Assembly (NCBI GenBank): GCA_036023115.1
Contig: JAYKKT010000036.1
Location: 6,039,501 to 6,103,500 of the forward strand
DNA from: Brasenia schreberi
Lineage: Eukaryota > Streptophyta > Magnoliopsida > Nymphaeales > Cabombaceae
Length of the DNA: 64,000 nt
Direction: 5' to 3'
The notes below the pieces were generated by a model. That model saw nothing but the letters and a program-made list of their open reading frames with translations, was not told the origin of the DNA and did not search any database. Both the position numbers and the translations under genes were made by a program. This document shows positions 23,196 through 34,904 of this stretch, piece by piece. The first letter of the stretch is position 1; each line of letters opens with the position of its first letter.

Positions 23196-24594
23196 GAGTT
23201 ATTACTTTGTCAACAACGATGATGTCTATCGCATGACTATTCGTGCAAGACAAGCCAAGTGGTGTTCAGTGTAGCAAGAATTTACCTTTGATGAAATCTG
23301 AGTTGAAGAATAAGTGCATGAATTAGAACATTTCTAATGAAATCTGAGGGAATTTGAATGATAGGAGTGAAATCAAAGGCGGCAGCTTGCACTCATTGTT
23401 CAGTAGTGGGTTTTAGATGGAGCGATTTTATGATTAACCATTGAAGGCTAGTCACCAATTTCTCTTTTAAGGTAAAGCTAGCTAGCAATCTCGGGGACCA
23501 AGTATATGTTCTTTAGGATGGTGTTTTAGTTCGAGGATGGCAATAGTTTAGGCTTTCAAGAGCAGGATAATTGCTGTCTAGATCTCTTTTTAGAAGATAA
23601 TGAGTACTCCATTTACTTTTTTAATGCAACGCCAATAAAAATTATGGATTCTTTTCTGCAACTGCTCTGATTTGGCCCAGTGGCAAAACTTGGATTTCTG
23701 TTTCTGTGGCAACAGAAGTTGCCTCCTTCAGTATATGCTATCCATCTTGCCTCTTCGTAGACATTTGAAAATTGATGCCAGTACGTGCTCTGGCCGTTCC
23801 CTTTCCTCGAGTCCTGACCTGCTATTTCTGGAGCGGACTTCTTTTGAATCGACCAGCTTAGGTTGATTCTTCGTGGTATGCCCGTCGATAACATATAACA
23901 AATCACTTGACTCGGTAGGGCTATTCTTAGTTTTCTTTACACAATTGATAACCGAGTGGATTCTTTGTTTCAGAGCTTTACATTACTTAGCTTTAAATTT
24001 TGTGTATCTTCTTATCACAGCAAAAACCAAACTCATCTCTCTGTTTTAGTTAGTCTGCATTAATATTTTCTTCTTGGGTACTCAAATTTAAAGATAATTG
24101 ATTTATAAAATCCTCTTTTTTGATGCCTTGCATGCACTACATCTATTCTGCTACTTTTTTATTTTCTTTTCTACAGTTTTAGAACAGCAAACCTCACCTT
24201 AGGCATAGCAGACCACACACTCTTATGTTCTATTCAGAAAGGGCACATGATTTTTTATTAAATTACGATGACTTTTGTTTTGAAGCTGAGAGTTCTATGC
24301 TTAGATTGGTTTCATCACGGGAAGCTGTGGGATTGATAGATTCAATTATGTTGTTGGTATTGTGACTATTGTCCATACTACTTAGTACATCAGAGGGAGA
24401 AACGTGTTCAACTGATAGGCTTTTCTTGCGAAGCACAAAAACATAATTGGGTCTGAAGAGCAAACAATGACAAGGAGCTAGTGTAACTTTCAAGGGCTTC
24501 ACTCTGAAAGAAATAGTTCACAAAGGAGTTCCAAAGCTAGAAAAAAGAAAAAGGAAACTTTAAGTCGAAAATATGCAGGTATTGCTTCAGGATC
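23196..24594. other. Spacer, no recognisable gene
   Basis: Several short frames (minus 23613-23906, minus 24263-24502) have no motif I recognise. The 5' exons expected for the DGD1 pseudogene at 24.6 kb were looked for here and not found. Confidence 0.4.
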
Positions 24595-25445
24595 TTTAAA
24601 ATCAATTGTGTGAATGTCCATAATGTGAACCCAAGGTTCGTTAAAGTTGTGGAGAAGGTGGCAGCTGATGGAGAGTATGTCAGGAAAACATTTCAAAAGG
24701 GGATATTTCTCGGTGAAAGGATATACAGATCTTATAGATCAATTATTGAAGTAAAAGCGATCTGGATGGCTTCAAATTGGATGTTTTGGTAGCGGAAAGG
24801 ATTCTCCTGAATACAGTCCACTGCAAAGAAGCTCAATCTAAATATGAACTTTCTCATAGCAAGTTGAGAATTCACTTCATGGGTAATTAGATGTTGTACT
24901 TTGCCATTGCTTGTATATGTGCCATTGAGATTTTGGTTTTACTCGTCTTAATTCATAATGAGAGGAGGTAATCGAACATGCCTTCGATTGCGAACCATCC
25001 CTTTATTTTGCTATAGGTACAAGATTTTCGTCAACTCCAGTATAAGCGATTTGCTGTTTTCATCAAAAGCTGATGATCTCATAATGAGAATATTTGTAAT
25101 TTGTGCTGACTACACATGGGCATTCCCAAGCTGCTTGACATACAGAACATTTGAAAGCTTCGTTGCAATGGTGAAGAGAGCAATGTTTAGAGATCCTGTA
25201 CCTCTTAGTACGGTGCAGAGATATACGCTTTCCTGGGAAGCTGTTGGAAAGAAATAATTCAAATTGAGAATGCCAGTTATGACAAAATCTTAAATGGTCG
25301 CAAGGAAGCTTCAGTAGGCAAGATTCATTGCGAGAGTAGTACCAAGTTACAATGGGTTAGCTTTCTTGCATTACTTCTCGCAGAAGATGAATTATGACAC
25401 GCAGCATTTCACGGATTTGAATCTACTACCTCACCAAGTAGAGAA
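24595..25445 (+). pseudogene. DGD1: DGD1 fragment (digalactosyldiacylglycerol synthase)
   Basis: DGD1 makes the galactolipid DGDG in the chloroplast outer envelope. Pieces in DGD1 order, in shifting frames, are NVHNVNPRFVKV (NVHGVNPKFL), FQKG then KGYTDLIDQLL (KGY.ELIDLL), LDGFKLDV, QSTAKKLNLN, YKIFVNSSISDLLF (YKVFINPSxSDV), IFVICADY (KFVVCADHPSN), FPSCLTYRTFESFVAMVK, PLSTVQRYTLSWEA and the C-terminal NYDTQHFTDLNLLP. These cover the glycosyltransferase C-terminal lobe to the protein end. An intron of about 134 nt (24883-25016, GT..AG) is retained, so this is a duplicated rather than retroposed copy. Frameshifts and stops, plus the lack of upstream exons, show it is dead. Identification rests on recalled family motifs. 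Confidence 0.75.
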
Positions 25446-25671
25446 CCTCTCCCATTGATGGTAAACCCTGTAAAAGTAATACATACACCTTCTGTTGTAT
25501 CATTATCCAAGGCTTTTTCAATATTCTAGTTGTCATTTTGTACTCTTTTGGATTTAAATGCAGGTGGGCAACTACAAATCGATGTTTCCAGCCCAATTTA
25601 ATATGGGACATGGTTTGGTTTCAATTTGGCCCTTTATTTCATGTGTTCCGTTGATGTATCAAATTTGTAAA

Positions 25672-26215
25672 TATCGTAGCAGACCTTGTATTGCATGGGG
25701 TACCGATACACTTGTTTACGACAATACAATATAGATGATTTTTAAATTATTTTTTAAAAGTTTTATATAAAACTTAATAATATAATGAAAAAATTCTACC
25801 ATATCACATTAAGAGACAATGGATTCAATGTCAAAACAATCCAAATCACATCTATACATCGGTCTCAGACCCGTGTATGCCTATGAATGGTCATAAACAA
25901 AAGGATTGGTCTTGTAGAGAGGAAGGGATAGACATGAAGGAAGAGCAAAAAGAAAAAAAAAGCGGGCATAGAGGTGGTTTGCACATACTCAAGCTTTGAG
26001 TTAAGAAAAATATGATTTTTGAAACTTATATCATATCGTATGATATGGGATGTATCTACGATACAGTGCCCTTATTCCAGTGTATCATACGATACACCCT
26101 AATACAATATGGTAAATGATATTTTGTGATATAAGTATTTGAATACCGATATGTACGATACACATATCGCGTTGTACAATACGATTATTGTAATAGACTA
26201 TGTATCACAGGCTAT
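25672..26215. repeat. Unclassified dispersed repeat R1, copy a
   Basis: Shares an ordered set of blocks with 27275-27785: ATTGCATGGGG, GTGATTTTTAAATTATTT (a) or its variant, CAAATCACAT.TATACATC, then a right part rich in near-palindromic GTATCATACGATAC words. Coding potential is absent. It could be a non-autonomous DNA element. Confidence 0.55.
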
Positions 26216-26329
26216 GCCCAGGCTCTGCTGGCTCAAGGAAACGTATATGCGTGGGGTGCAGTAAGATTTTTACTGCTGAGCAGAATCTCTCTTTTCTTTT
26301 CTATGAACTTGAAACCCCTGGGTGAGATA

Positions 26330-26535
26330 TTGCAGATTTCCAGACTCCAATCCTCTTTACCATACTTCATCTCTAGTAGCATCTTTCAGCTGGAAACCGG
26401 ACCCCGACTAATCAGGTTTGAGCCAGGTCAGCTCAGTGTGGGAGTAAAGGTTTTGCATTGTTGGCCTGTTCTCCATTTAAGATTCGAACTCGAGACTTCC
26501 CTTAAGGAGAACAAATGCCAAACCACTTGAACCAA
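26330..26535 (-). mobile_element. tRNA-derived SINE with A and B boxes
   Basis: On the minus strand TGGTTCAAGTGG (26523-26534) fits a pol III A box and GAGTTCGAATCTT (about 26479-26491) fits a B box, about 32 bp apart as in tRNAs. The body continues through AAATGGAGAACAGGCC to about 26330. The 3' end is not sharply defined. Confidence 0.6.
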
Positions 26536-26549
26536 TGAAGCGTTAAAAG

Positions 26550-26640
26550 ACTGCACTGTGGGAGTGAGAGTCGAACTCCCCACCCGCAGCGGCGGCCTAA
26601 GAAAGCTCCATCAGTTGAGCTACCCATGATCTAGGTGCTG
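26550..26640 (-). mobile_element. tRNA-like SINE head
   Basis: Reverse complement: GGGTAGCTCAACTGATGGAG (D-arm-like), then GGGGAGTTCGACTCTC (T-arm-like). The acceptor stem and anticodon arm do not fold properly, so it is not a functional tRNA gene. The layout resembles the short SINEs at 37.8 and 33.2 kb. Confidence 0.5.
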
Positions 26641-27274
26641 CTCTTGCACACTTCGGATGGTTCGTATTAATGTCTTCCTTTTACTTTGAGTACAACCGTA
26701 ACATTAAAAGTTTAAAAGGTTTTTAAAGAAAATAAAAACAACAACAATATTATACTTGTGTTTCACAAGTAAAAGAGATGCAAGTGTTACTGTCACGGTT
26801 GGGCAGAAACCAGTTTTCTCTCTCACACACGCATGCCTGCGTGTATGTACATATATATGTTTCTCAAGAAGGTGTCCTTCAAAACTTCAAACGAAAAAAA
26901 AAAATGAAATAGTGGTTTATAACACAAATTTTCTTATATAAGACACAAAAGGTAGTTAAAAAAGGTTCACAAAGTTAATACAAAAACTAATAACAAAATG
27001 TTGAAATTTAATTAAAATAAAAACTAAACGTAAAATTGAAAAATATTGTGAACGTAACTGAACAATATCATAATGAGATACTGAAAATCAAGAAGCAAAA
27101 GGGGCTGAGGAATCATTCGCTTCAGCTTTTCTTTTGTAACGTTCATGACACCGGTGATCTCACTTACGGGTTAGCATCCAACCGTGTGTCGTCACTAGCA
27201 GCTGCTAGCAGCTTGCTGCAAAACAGCAAAGAGACAATGAAACCTACCGCAACATATACTCCTAACAATGTTGT
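26641..27274. other. Spacer, nothing recognised
   Basis: AT-rich sequence between SINE relics and repeat R1b, with short open frames only. Confidence 0.4.
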
Positions 27275-27785
27275 AAATATCGTGTCAGATCCCATATTGC
27301 ATGGGGCAGTAGTACACCTATATGATATGGTACTATATAAGTGATTTTTAAATTATTTAAAAAAAAATCATAACTAAGTGTAAAAATCACGAAAAACATT
27401 TCTACATTATGCACCGTACCAATAGACGGATTAAGTATCAAAACAAACCAAATCACATGTATACATCACTCTTGGGCTTGATTTTGAAATTTGAAATTGA
27501 TGACTATTAATGAGTTTGAACAACATATGAGATTTTTGGAGAAAAAAGAGTTGGTTAAAGAAAGGAATGGGTACACAGATAACATATGAGTTTAAATACA
27601 ACCGAGCTTTCATTTAAAATATGATTTTTGAAACTTATACTTATCATACAATACAAGTATATCATACGATCCAACATCTGTGTCGTAGCATATTGTACAA
27701 TAATGCTCAATACGGTATGATAAATGGTGTTTTGTATTGATACATAGTGTATGCGTATTGTATATGATACGATTTTATATAGTTG
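27275..27785. repeat. Unclassified dispersed repeat R1, copy b
   Basis: Second copy of the R1 repeat in the same orientation as 25672-26215, ending in TATGATACGATTTTATAT. It stops about 30 bp before the leader of LINE copy 6. Confidence 0.55.
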
Positions 27786-27814
27786 TTCCGAATATGGTCC
27801 AATTTTTTTTGAAA

Positions 27815-29878
27815 AACTTCGCCCATGTAAGGGATCACCCTTGCATTGTCGGTCCCAAGCTCGGATAAAGGAGGACGATTGTGTTAGCTTTCGATAGCCA
27901 GCATAAAACTTCGTCGAATTTTTATAACATAGATTACAAAAATTATGAACATTGCTTTGGGGCGTCGCCGCCTAGCAACACGTTGTAAAGCCCGAATGCA
28001 GTGATAAGTAAGCAAGGGCCACTACATTTTCGCCCAAATGTAGTGAATCAATTGCAGAGAGGGTTTTCATATCATGGATGGGTGTGGGTAAAGAAGTTAG
28101 TCCCGCTACATTGCCGCCCGAATGTAGTGAATAATTTTCAAAGAGGGTCTCCGCATTTTGAATATGCACGGATGTGGGAAGGTAGTTCTAAATAATAAGA
28201 TTCGTATTAGTTCTTGGAATATCGAAACATTATCCGGTAAGCTAATGGAGGTGGTAGATACTATGATGCGGAGAAAGATTCATATTCTATGTTTATAAGA
28301 CACAAAATGGGTTGGAGAAAAGCAAAGGAGAAAGAGGATACAAGTTTTAAATTATGGTACTCAAGTAAAGAAAATGCTCAAAATGGAGTTGGAATTATCA
28401 TAAATAAAGATTTAAAGGATAGTGTAGTAGACATACAACGATATGGTGACCGAATCATGAGTTGAAATTATTGTTACAAACAGAGGTTTTGAATATAGTT
28501 TGTGCTTACGCACTTCAAGTAGGACTAGAAGATAGTATAAAGACAACTTTTTGGGAAGAGTTAGATAAGATGATTCAAAAGATTCCACAAAGGGAGATTA
28601 TTTGTTTAGGACATGTCGGTAAAGAGGCATTAGGATATCAAGGTATTCATGGAAACTTTGGTTTTGGAGATATAAATGACGAAGGTAGGGAGATTTTAAA
28701 TTTTGCTATAGCATTTGATCTCTTTATAGTGAATATAATCTTCAAAAAATGAGATGAACATTTAATTAATTATAAGAGTGACTTGTCACAAACACAAATT
28801 GATTACTTTTTTTGTATAAAAAAAGATAGAGCATGTTGTAAAACTTACAAGGTAATTTTAGGAGGCAGCTTAACGACCTAACATCGACTTTTAGTTATGG
28901 ATTTACAAATAAAAAAAATAGACAAAGAAGAAAACAGTGTATCGAGCTATTCAGATTAAATGGTGGAACATCAAAAGCAAGAAAAAAGATATATTTAAAC
29001 AGAAAGTCCTTCAAGGAGATATTTGGAATTATGTTGGTACACCCTATGATATGTGGAACAATATGGCTATACATATTAAGAAAATGGCGAAAGATGTGTT
29101 AGGTGTATCTAAAGGAGGTGTAGCGGTACAAAAAAAAGCTTGGTAGTGGAGTGAAGTAGTGCAAAATAAAATCAAGGCACAGAGGACATGTTACAAATTA
29201 CATTATGCTAAGAAAACTAGTAAAACTTTAGAGGCTTATAAGAAAGGAAAGAAGGAAGCGAAAAAGGCCGTTAGTGAAGCAAAAGCTAAAATTTAAGAGG
29301 ATTTATATAAAAAACTCAACTCAAAAGAGGATGAAAGAAATACTTTTACGATAGGTAGGGCTAGAGATAAGAAAACTAAAGATCTTAATTATATTATATG
29401 CATCAAGAACGAAGATGAAAAAATTCTAATGGCAAATGATGAAATAAGAAATAGATGTAAAAACTATTTTTATAAGCTTTTTAATGAAAATAAAGATGTT
29501 AGTATTAGCTTAGGAGAGTTAGCCAAATCAGAAAAGTATATAAACCACAATTTCTACCGACGTATTCAAAAGAATGAAGTCAAAGAGACTCTTAAACATA
29601 TGAAGGGTGGTAAATCGGTAGGACCAGACAATATTCCTATACAAGTTTAGAAAATACTAGGAGAAATAGGAATCACTTGGCTCACAAGACTATTTAATGA
29701 ATACGGAGAAACCAAAAGATGCTCGAGGAATAGAGAGCGAGTACACTTATACCCATTTATAAGAACAAGGGAGACATTCAAAATTGTGCCAATTATCAAG
29801 GTATCAAGTTAATGAGTCATACTATGAAATTGTGGAAAAGAATTATCGAACGTAGGTTAAGACAAGTATCAAGTATAA
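27815..29878 (+). mobile_element. RTE-clade LINE with full leader, 3' truncated (copy 6)
   Basis: Has the longest leader in the window (27815-28190) with two imperfect units of about 85 bp, each with a CTACATT..AATGTAG inverted repeat. The endonuclease follows from about 28192 (RISSWNIETLSGK-type start, VCAYALQVG, GHVGKEALGYQG, YKSDLSQTQIDYF), then the spacer and the first part of the RT ([18 protein letters not shown]). Several stops are present. At 29878 it is cut off inside the RT region at CAAGTATCAAGTA, where the CAACAACAAC tail of copy 7 begins. The remainder of the RT is not found beyond copy 7. Confidence 0.85.
28016..28190 (+). repeat. Two leader units of the LINE 5'UTR
   Basis: Units 28016-28100 and 28104-28190 share the order CTACATT..CGCCC.AATGTAGTGAAT, AGAGGGT, CA.GGATG.GGG. 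Copy 4 also has two, copy 2 has one. Repeated leader units often carry promoter activity in LINEs. That role here is inferred. Confidence 0.7.
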
Positions 29879-29907
29879 CAACAACAACAACTAAGCTTTT
29901 TCCCATA

Positions 29908-31338
29908 CTAGATGGGGTCGGCTACATGGATTCTTTGTTTCCACATATCTCTATCGTGTGCCATGTTAGCAGTTAACTCCCAATAAGCTAGATCATTGTT
30001 TATTGTTTCTTTCCAACACTTTTGTGGTCGTCCTCTACCTTTTTTAATACTTTCCAAATTTAGTTTTTCTAACCTTCTTACAGGTTCTTCTTTTGATCTT
30101 CTTTCTATATGTCCAAACCATCTTAAACGACGTTCTCTCATTTTATCATCTATTGGTGCCACTCCTAATTTGTTTCTAATAACCTCATTATGTATACGGT
30201 CTTTTCTTGTATGACCACTCATCCATCTCAACATCTTCATTTCTATCACAAACATCTTTTGTACATGTTGATGATTAACTACCCAACACTCAGAACCATA
30301 AAACATGGCAGGCCTAATTGCTGCTCTATAATATTTACCTTTTAATTTTAATGGTATCTTCTTATCACAAAGAATACCTGATGCTCCTCTCCATTTTAAC
30401 CAACTAGCATTAATTCTATGTGTAATATCTTCATCAATTCTTTCATCACTCTAAAAAATTGACCCTAGGTATTTAAAACTTTTCTTTTGGGAATGCAATG
30501 TGTGCCAATTTTAATTTTTATGTCCTCTGAAGTAACCAAATGATCAAACTTACATTCCATATATTTTGTCTTTGTTCTACTAAGTCGGAAACCTTTGCTT
30601 TCTAATGTTTCTCTCCATAGTTCCAATTTTCTATTAACTTTTTCCTTAGACTCCTCCACTAATACAATGTCATCTGCAAATAACATACACCAAGGTACTT
30701 CATCTTGAATATGTTTTGTTAACTCATCCATCACCATTATAAGTATGGACTTAAAGTTGATCCTTGATGTAACCCAATATTAACTTCAAAGAAGTCTGTC
30801 GTTCCTTGATGAGTCCTCACACATGTTTTTGCACCATCATACATGTCTCTTATAAGGTTAATATATGTCAATGGGATACCTCTTTTTTCCAAAGTTCTCC
30901 AAATAACTTCCCTCGATACCCTATCATAAGCTTTTTCTAGATCAATAAATATCATGTGAAGGTCTTTTTTTTTGCTCTAAAATGTTCCATAAGACGTCTC
31001 AAAAGGTGAATCGCTTCAATAGTAGATTTGCCTGGCATGAATCCAAATTGGTTCTCTATTGTACTTGATACTTGTCTTAACCTATGCTCGATAATTCTTT
31101 CCCATAATTTCATAGTATGACTCATTAACTTGATACCTCGATAATTCGCACAATTTTGAATGTCTCCCTTGTTCTTATATATGGGTATAAGTGTACTTGC
31201 TCTCCATTCCTCGGGCATCTTTTGGTTTTTCCATATTTCATTAAATAGTCTTGTGAGCCAAGTGATTCCTATTTCTCCTAGTATTTTCCAAACTTGTATA
31301 GGAATATTATCTGGTACTACCGATTTACCACCCTTCAT
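29908..31338 (-). pseudogene. LINE RT and C-terminal domain (copy 7)
   Basis: Frames in order from 31338: [55 protein letters not shown]; then [19 protein letters not shown] and [12 protein letters not shown]; then [17 protein letters not shown] and [12 protein letters not shown]; and finally LRWFGHIERRSKEEPVRR, GRGRPQKCWKETI and WKQRIHVADPI. The FADD catalytic box and the conserved C-terminal FGH.ERR and GRGRP motifs are intact. Small indels near 30955, 30737 and 30480 separate the pieces. Confidence 0.88.
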
Positions 31339-31404
31339 ATGTTTAAGAGTCTTTTTGACTTCATTCTTTTGAATACGTCGGTATAAATTGTGGTTTATAT
31401 ACTT

Positions 31405-31887
31405 TTATGACTTGGCTAAATCTCCTAAACTAATACTAACATCTTTATTTTCATTAAAAAGATTATAAAAATAGTTTTTCCATCTATTTCCTATATCATC
31501 CTTTGCAACTAGAATTTTTTCATCCTCATCTTTTATGCATCTAACGTAATTAAGATCTTTAGTTTTCTTATCTCTACCCATAGCTATCCTAAAAATATAT
31601 CTTTCACCCTCTTTTGAGTTGAGTTTTTTATATAAGTCCTCCCAAATCTTAGCTTTTGCTTCACTAACAGCCCTTTTCACTTCCTTCTTTGCTTTCTTAT
31701 AACCCTCTAAAATTTCACTAGTTTTCTTAGCATAATGTAATTTGTAACATGCCTTATTTTCCTTGATTTTATTGTGCACTGCTTCACCCCACCACCAAGC
31801 TTCTTTCTGTACCGATACACCTCCCTTACATTTACCTAACACCTCTTTCGCCACCTTCTTAATATGTATAGCCATATTGTTCCACAT
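31405..31887 (-). pseudogene. LINE spacer region, open frame (copy 7)
   Basis: A 160-codon frame links endonuclease and RT: MWNNMAIHIKKVAKEVLG, EAWWWGEAVHNKIKENKACY, EGERYIFRIAMGRDKKTKDL and FNENKDVSISLGDL. This lysine-rich connector is conserved in all the long copies here and is typical of plant RTE elements. It ends at a stop where the next frame (31338) takes over after a small change. Confidence 0.85.
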
Positions 31888-32330
31888 ATCACAAGGTGTA
31901 CCAACATAATTTCAAGTATCTCCTTGAAGGACTTTCTGTTTAAATATATCTTCTTTCTCACTTTTGAGGTTTTACCATTTAGTCTGAATAGCTCGATTCA
32001 CTCTTTTCTTTTTTGTCCATTTTTTTATTTGTAAATCCATAACTAAAAGTCGATGTTGGGTGTTTAGGCTTTCTCCTGGAATTACCTTACAATCTTTACA
32101 ACATGCTCTATCTTTTTTTCTACAAATAAAATAATTAATTTGTGTTTGTGATAAGCCACTCTTATAAGTAATTAAATGTTCATCTCATTTTTTGAAAATT
32201 GTATTGACTATAAAGAGATCAAATGCCATAGCAAAATTTAAAATCTCCCTACCTTCCTTGTCTATATCCCCAAAACCAAAGTTTTCATGAATCCCTTAAT
32301 ATCCTAATGCTTCTTTACCACATGTCCTAC

Positions 32331-32659
32331 CCATGTCAGACATACCTACCCATTCAGCATACCTACCCATTAAAATTTTGGCGGCCTATGGATCCCCTAT
32401 GCTTATGTTGGATAACGCCTTGTTGGCATGGGTGCGATTCTTTTTCCACAATTATACAAGGATCCCATTAAAATTTCAAAAATAACATAAGCGTGTTTAG
32501 GTGAGAGTAGCACTGAGGTCAGTGGTTTCCAGATTAATGCTTGTTTAAGATTAATTAATGAATATTTAAATGCGCCTATTCGAGACTGTGAGAAGACATG
32601 GATAGACAAACTGAACCGAACCTCAAATCATATAAAACCAAATAATCTGCGATCTGTAG
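32331..32659. other. Spacer, nothing recognised
   Basis: Includes an irregular threefold repeat of CATACCTACCCATT at 32335-32375 at the truncated 5' end of LINE copy 7. Confidence 0.45.
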
Positions 32660-32772
32660 TCATCTGCCTAGAAGAAAGACTCAACTCACAAGTTACAGGT
32701 CGCGAGTTTGATACCTGACGATTAAATACCTGGCTTCGGCCTCCTCATTCTAACCAAAAAGGGGATAAGATG
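32660..32772 (+). mobile_element. Short tRNA-derived SINE
   Basis: Plus strand: GACTCAACTCACAAG, GGTCGCGAGTTTGATACCTG (B-box-like), then TACCTGGCTTCGGCCTCCTC and a short A-rich end CTAACCAAAAAGG. The body and end match the SINEs at 33.2, 39.9 and 40.1 kb. Confidence 0.6.
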
Positions 32773-33179
32773 TGGGGTTCTCATATCTCATCAGCTTGAT
32801 GTTACCAGGCCCATAATTAGCTTCATCAGTTTCATCTTGGGTCTCACATGCAATGAACCCGGGAATCGCCTACCGAGATCCGTGTCTGGATTCGGGTTTG
32901 GATTCAGTTACATTACCATTTGCAACTGCAGGGCCATAATTGGCAAACCAGTTTGGAAGCCTTAGGAATCTAAGGGGTCCATACCATCCAGCAATTTGGT
33001 ATCTATCCATGACCCGGATGCCCAACAATCCAATATTATAAGTTTGAGAACCCCGCTTTTCTCTTCCCTCAATGTTGGACTTTAAACAATTAAGAACAAG
33101 ATAAGAACAATTATGTGAAACAAAAGTACAGGTTCTTCTCTCTTTTTTGCTTAAATAAATGATCAGCTTGTTTGTGAGT
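32773..33179. other. Spacer, nothing recognised
   Basis: Moderate GC content and no gene or repeat recognised. Confidence 0.4.
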
Positions 33180-33310
33180 TCCTTTTTTTTTTTGTTACAA
33201 GAGGAGGCTGAAGCCTAACACATGCATCCTCTGGGAGGAGAACTCCCCGCCAGCAGCAACCGTGCTAGAGTTCCCTGCCGTGGAGCTAACACTCTGGGTG
33301 AAGCTTGTTT
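33180..33310 (-). mobile_element. Short tRNA-derived SINE with A tail
   Basis: Minus strand: CCCAGAGTGTTAGCTCCACG head, CGGGGAGTTCTCCTCCC, CATGCATGTGTTAGGCTTCA, GCCTCCTCTTGTAAC and then a run of A. The oligo-A tail and shared body identify it as a retroposed member of the family also seen at 39.9 kb. Confidence 0.65.
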
Positions 33311-34577
33311 GTGAACTTTATAGCTACATTTAGGGTCCCTTGGGTGCCTTATGATGGTAAGAAAAAGTCCACGAACTTGAAACACACACACACACACAAA
33401 GTGCACGCGTACACACATCACCTCCTTCCCACAGTTTTAGTATTGAAAAATTGCCATATGAATGAAACAGGTATTGTACAAAGAGAAACACAATAAGTAA
33501 ACTAAAAGTATGATCATACATAAGCTCATTACAAACCCATTTATATGCTAAAAGATCGGGATCCAATTATCTGGAAGATCCCTTTTATACACACACACAA
33601 AACCTATTTTAGAATATTTCCAAATAATATGATTTGTTCTTGTATATTTCCAAATAATATTCAGCTCATAATTTGTCAGATAGATGGGCTGTAAACAGGT
33701 CAAGCTTATTCTGGTTTGACTTGTATTATCGAGTATATATAATATAATATCAAGTATTGAGCTGTATTTTCACCAACACGACCCGAAACACGAAATTGTG
33801 ACCCGTACGAACCACAATGATATTTCGATCCAAAACCCAACATTTGGTAAGGCATTGTTAGATCTGGATAGGCTCAAAACCTGAATCCAAACTCTTAAAG
33901 TGGGGCCGGGACTGCATGCATTTAGGCATGCAATTGTAAGTTGCATGCTGTGGATCATTTATGGGGATGACCATGTGGAAAGATGAACCGGATAAGCTTC
34001 GTGATAGTGATTCAATGGCAATCGTGTGCATGCTGTCACATGATAAATATGAACATGTTAAGTCTTAGTTGGAGGACCTCTCCACTTGTCACCAGTGAAG
34101 CAGTTTTGGTTTCAAACCAGATCGGGTCCGTTTAACATCAACAAAAGCATTTGGATCTTACGTTCCAAAACTGTGCTGTATATTTGGTGGAGAAACACCA
34201 TTTGTGGTTGTGTATAAAAAACAGGTCAACCACAATACGACCGAACTTTTCGTGTTACTTTGTGTGAAGGTGTGTGTGTTTGGATTTTCATGTTGGACAT
34301 GATGCTGTTCCAACTTTTTATTTCGTCCATTTCATGTTACGTTATTTACCAAAAACATGCCAACCATATTTGGAGTTAGAAAAGGTCGTGTTGGAAGCAA
34401 ACAATAAAATATGATATAAGTTAACCCACTTAATGGAGGAAAAGGCTTGGTCTTTGTTGTACTTTTTCAATGGTATCTAATTGGTTGCAAGAGCCCGAAC
34501 TTGATACATTGAACACCTCTCACTTATATTGAAATTTTAATAGCACAAATCACTCGGGTACTTTTACCTGTTATGAG
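33311..34577. other. Spacer, nothing recognised
   Basis: Contains short CA runs near 33382 and 33588 and a repeated TATTTCCAAATAATAT (33614 and 33647). No gene seen. Confidence 0.45.
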
Positions 34578-34657
34578 GTTTTTTAGTGTCTCACATGTTT
34601 TTCTTTCATAATTATGAGTTTTATAGTGTCTCACATGTTTTTCTTTCATAATTAAGA
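34578..34657. repeat. 40-bp tandem duplication
   Basis: Two adjacent 40-bp units centred on TAGTGTCTCACATGTTTTTC, differing at about two positions. Confidence 0.85.
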
Positions 34658-34719
34658 GTTTTAAGTATATTAGAAGTACATATGCCATGGACAATGACAC
34701 TAATCTCTCTCTCTATATA

Positions 34720-34752
<33 letters not shown>

Positions 34753-34904
34753 GTCTACCACTTATATTGGTGACTCTTGTTCAATAATTATTTTTTTAGG
34801 ACACGAGTATAATAACATTGTCTTATTTTCTTATATAGGATTATATCATCGAAAAACAATGAGTATGTATGAATGAACATATCAGTGATGAGCATATTTG
34901 ATTT

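Larger units (their letters stand above)
29876..32330 (-). mobile_element. RTE-clade LINE, 5' truncated (copy 7)
   Basis: Runs from the tail CAACAACAACAACTAAGC (29880) back to the middle of the endonuclease near 32330 (GGACATGT..GTAAAGAAGCATTAGG in reverse). It is less damaged than the other copies. Its frames 31887-31405, 31338-30952, 30955-30737, 30737-30465 and 30306-29908 together cover the spacer, whole RT and C-terminal domain with only a few breaks. It is therefore probably the youngest long copy. The N-terminal endonuclease is missing. Confidence 0.9.

Noticed and set aside
26550..26640. A tRNA gene on the minus strand
   Set aside because: D-arm and T-arm-like sequences are present, but the acceptor stem does not pair and no anticodon arm can be drawn. 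It fits a SINE head better.
28001..28195. A CRISPR-like or satellite array in the LINE leader
   Set aside because: There are only two imperfect units and they belong to the LINE 5' leader seen in other copies. A plant nuclear genome also gives no reason to expect CRISPR.
27815..32330. Twin-priming inversion of a single LINE insertion
   Set aside because: In twin priming the inverted part joins the 5' side of the 3' segment. Here the tail end of the minus copy meets the broken plus copy, and the two overlap in content, so they are separate copies.
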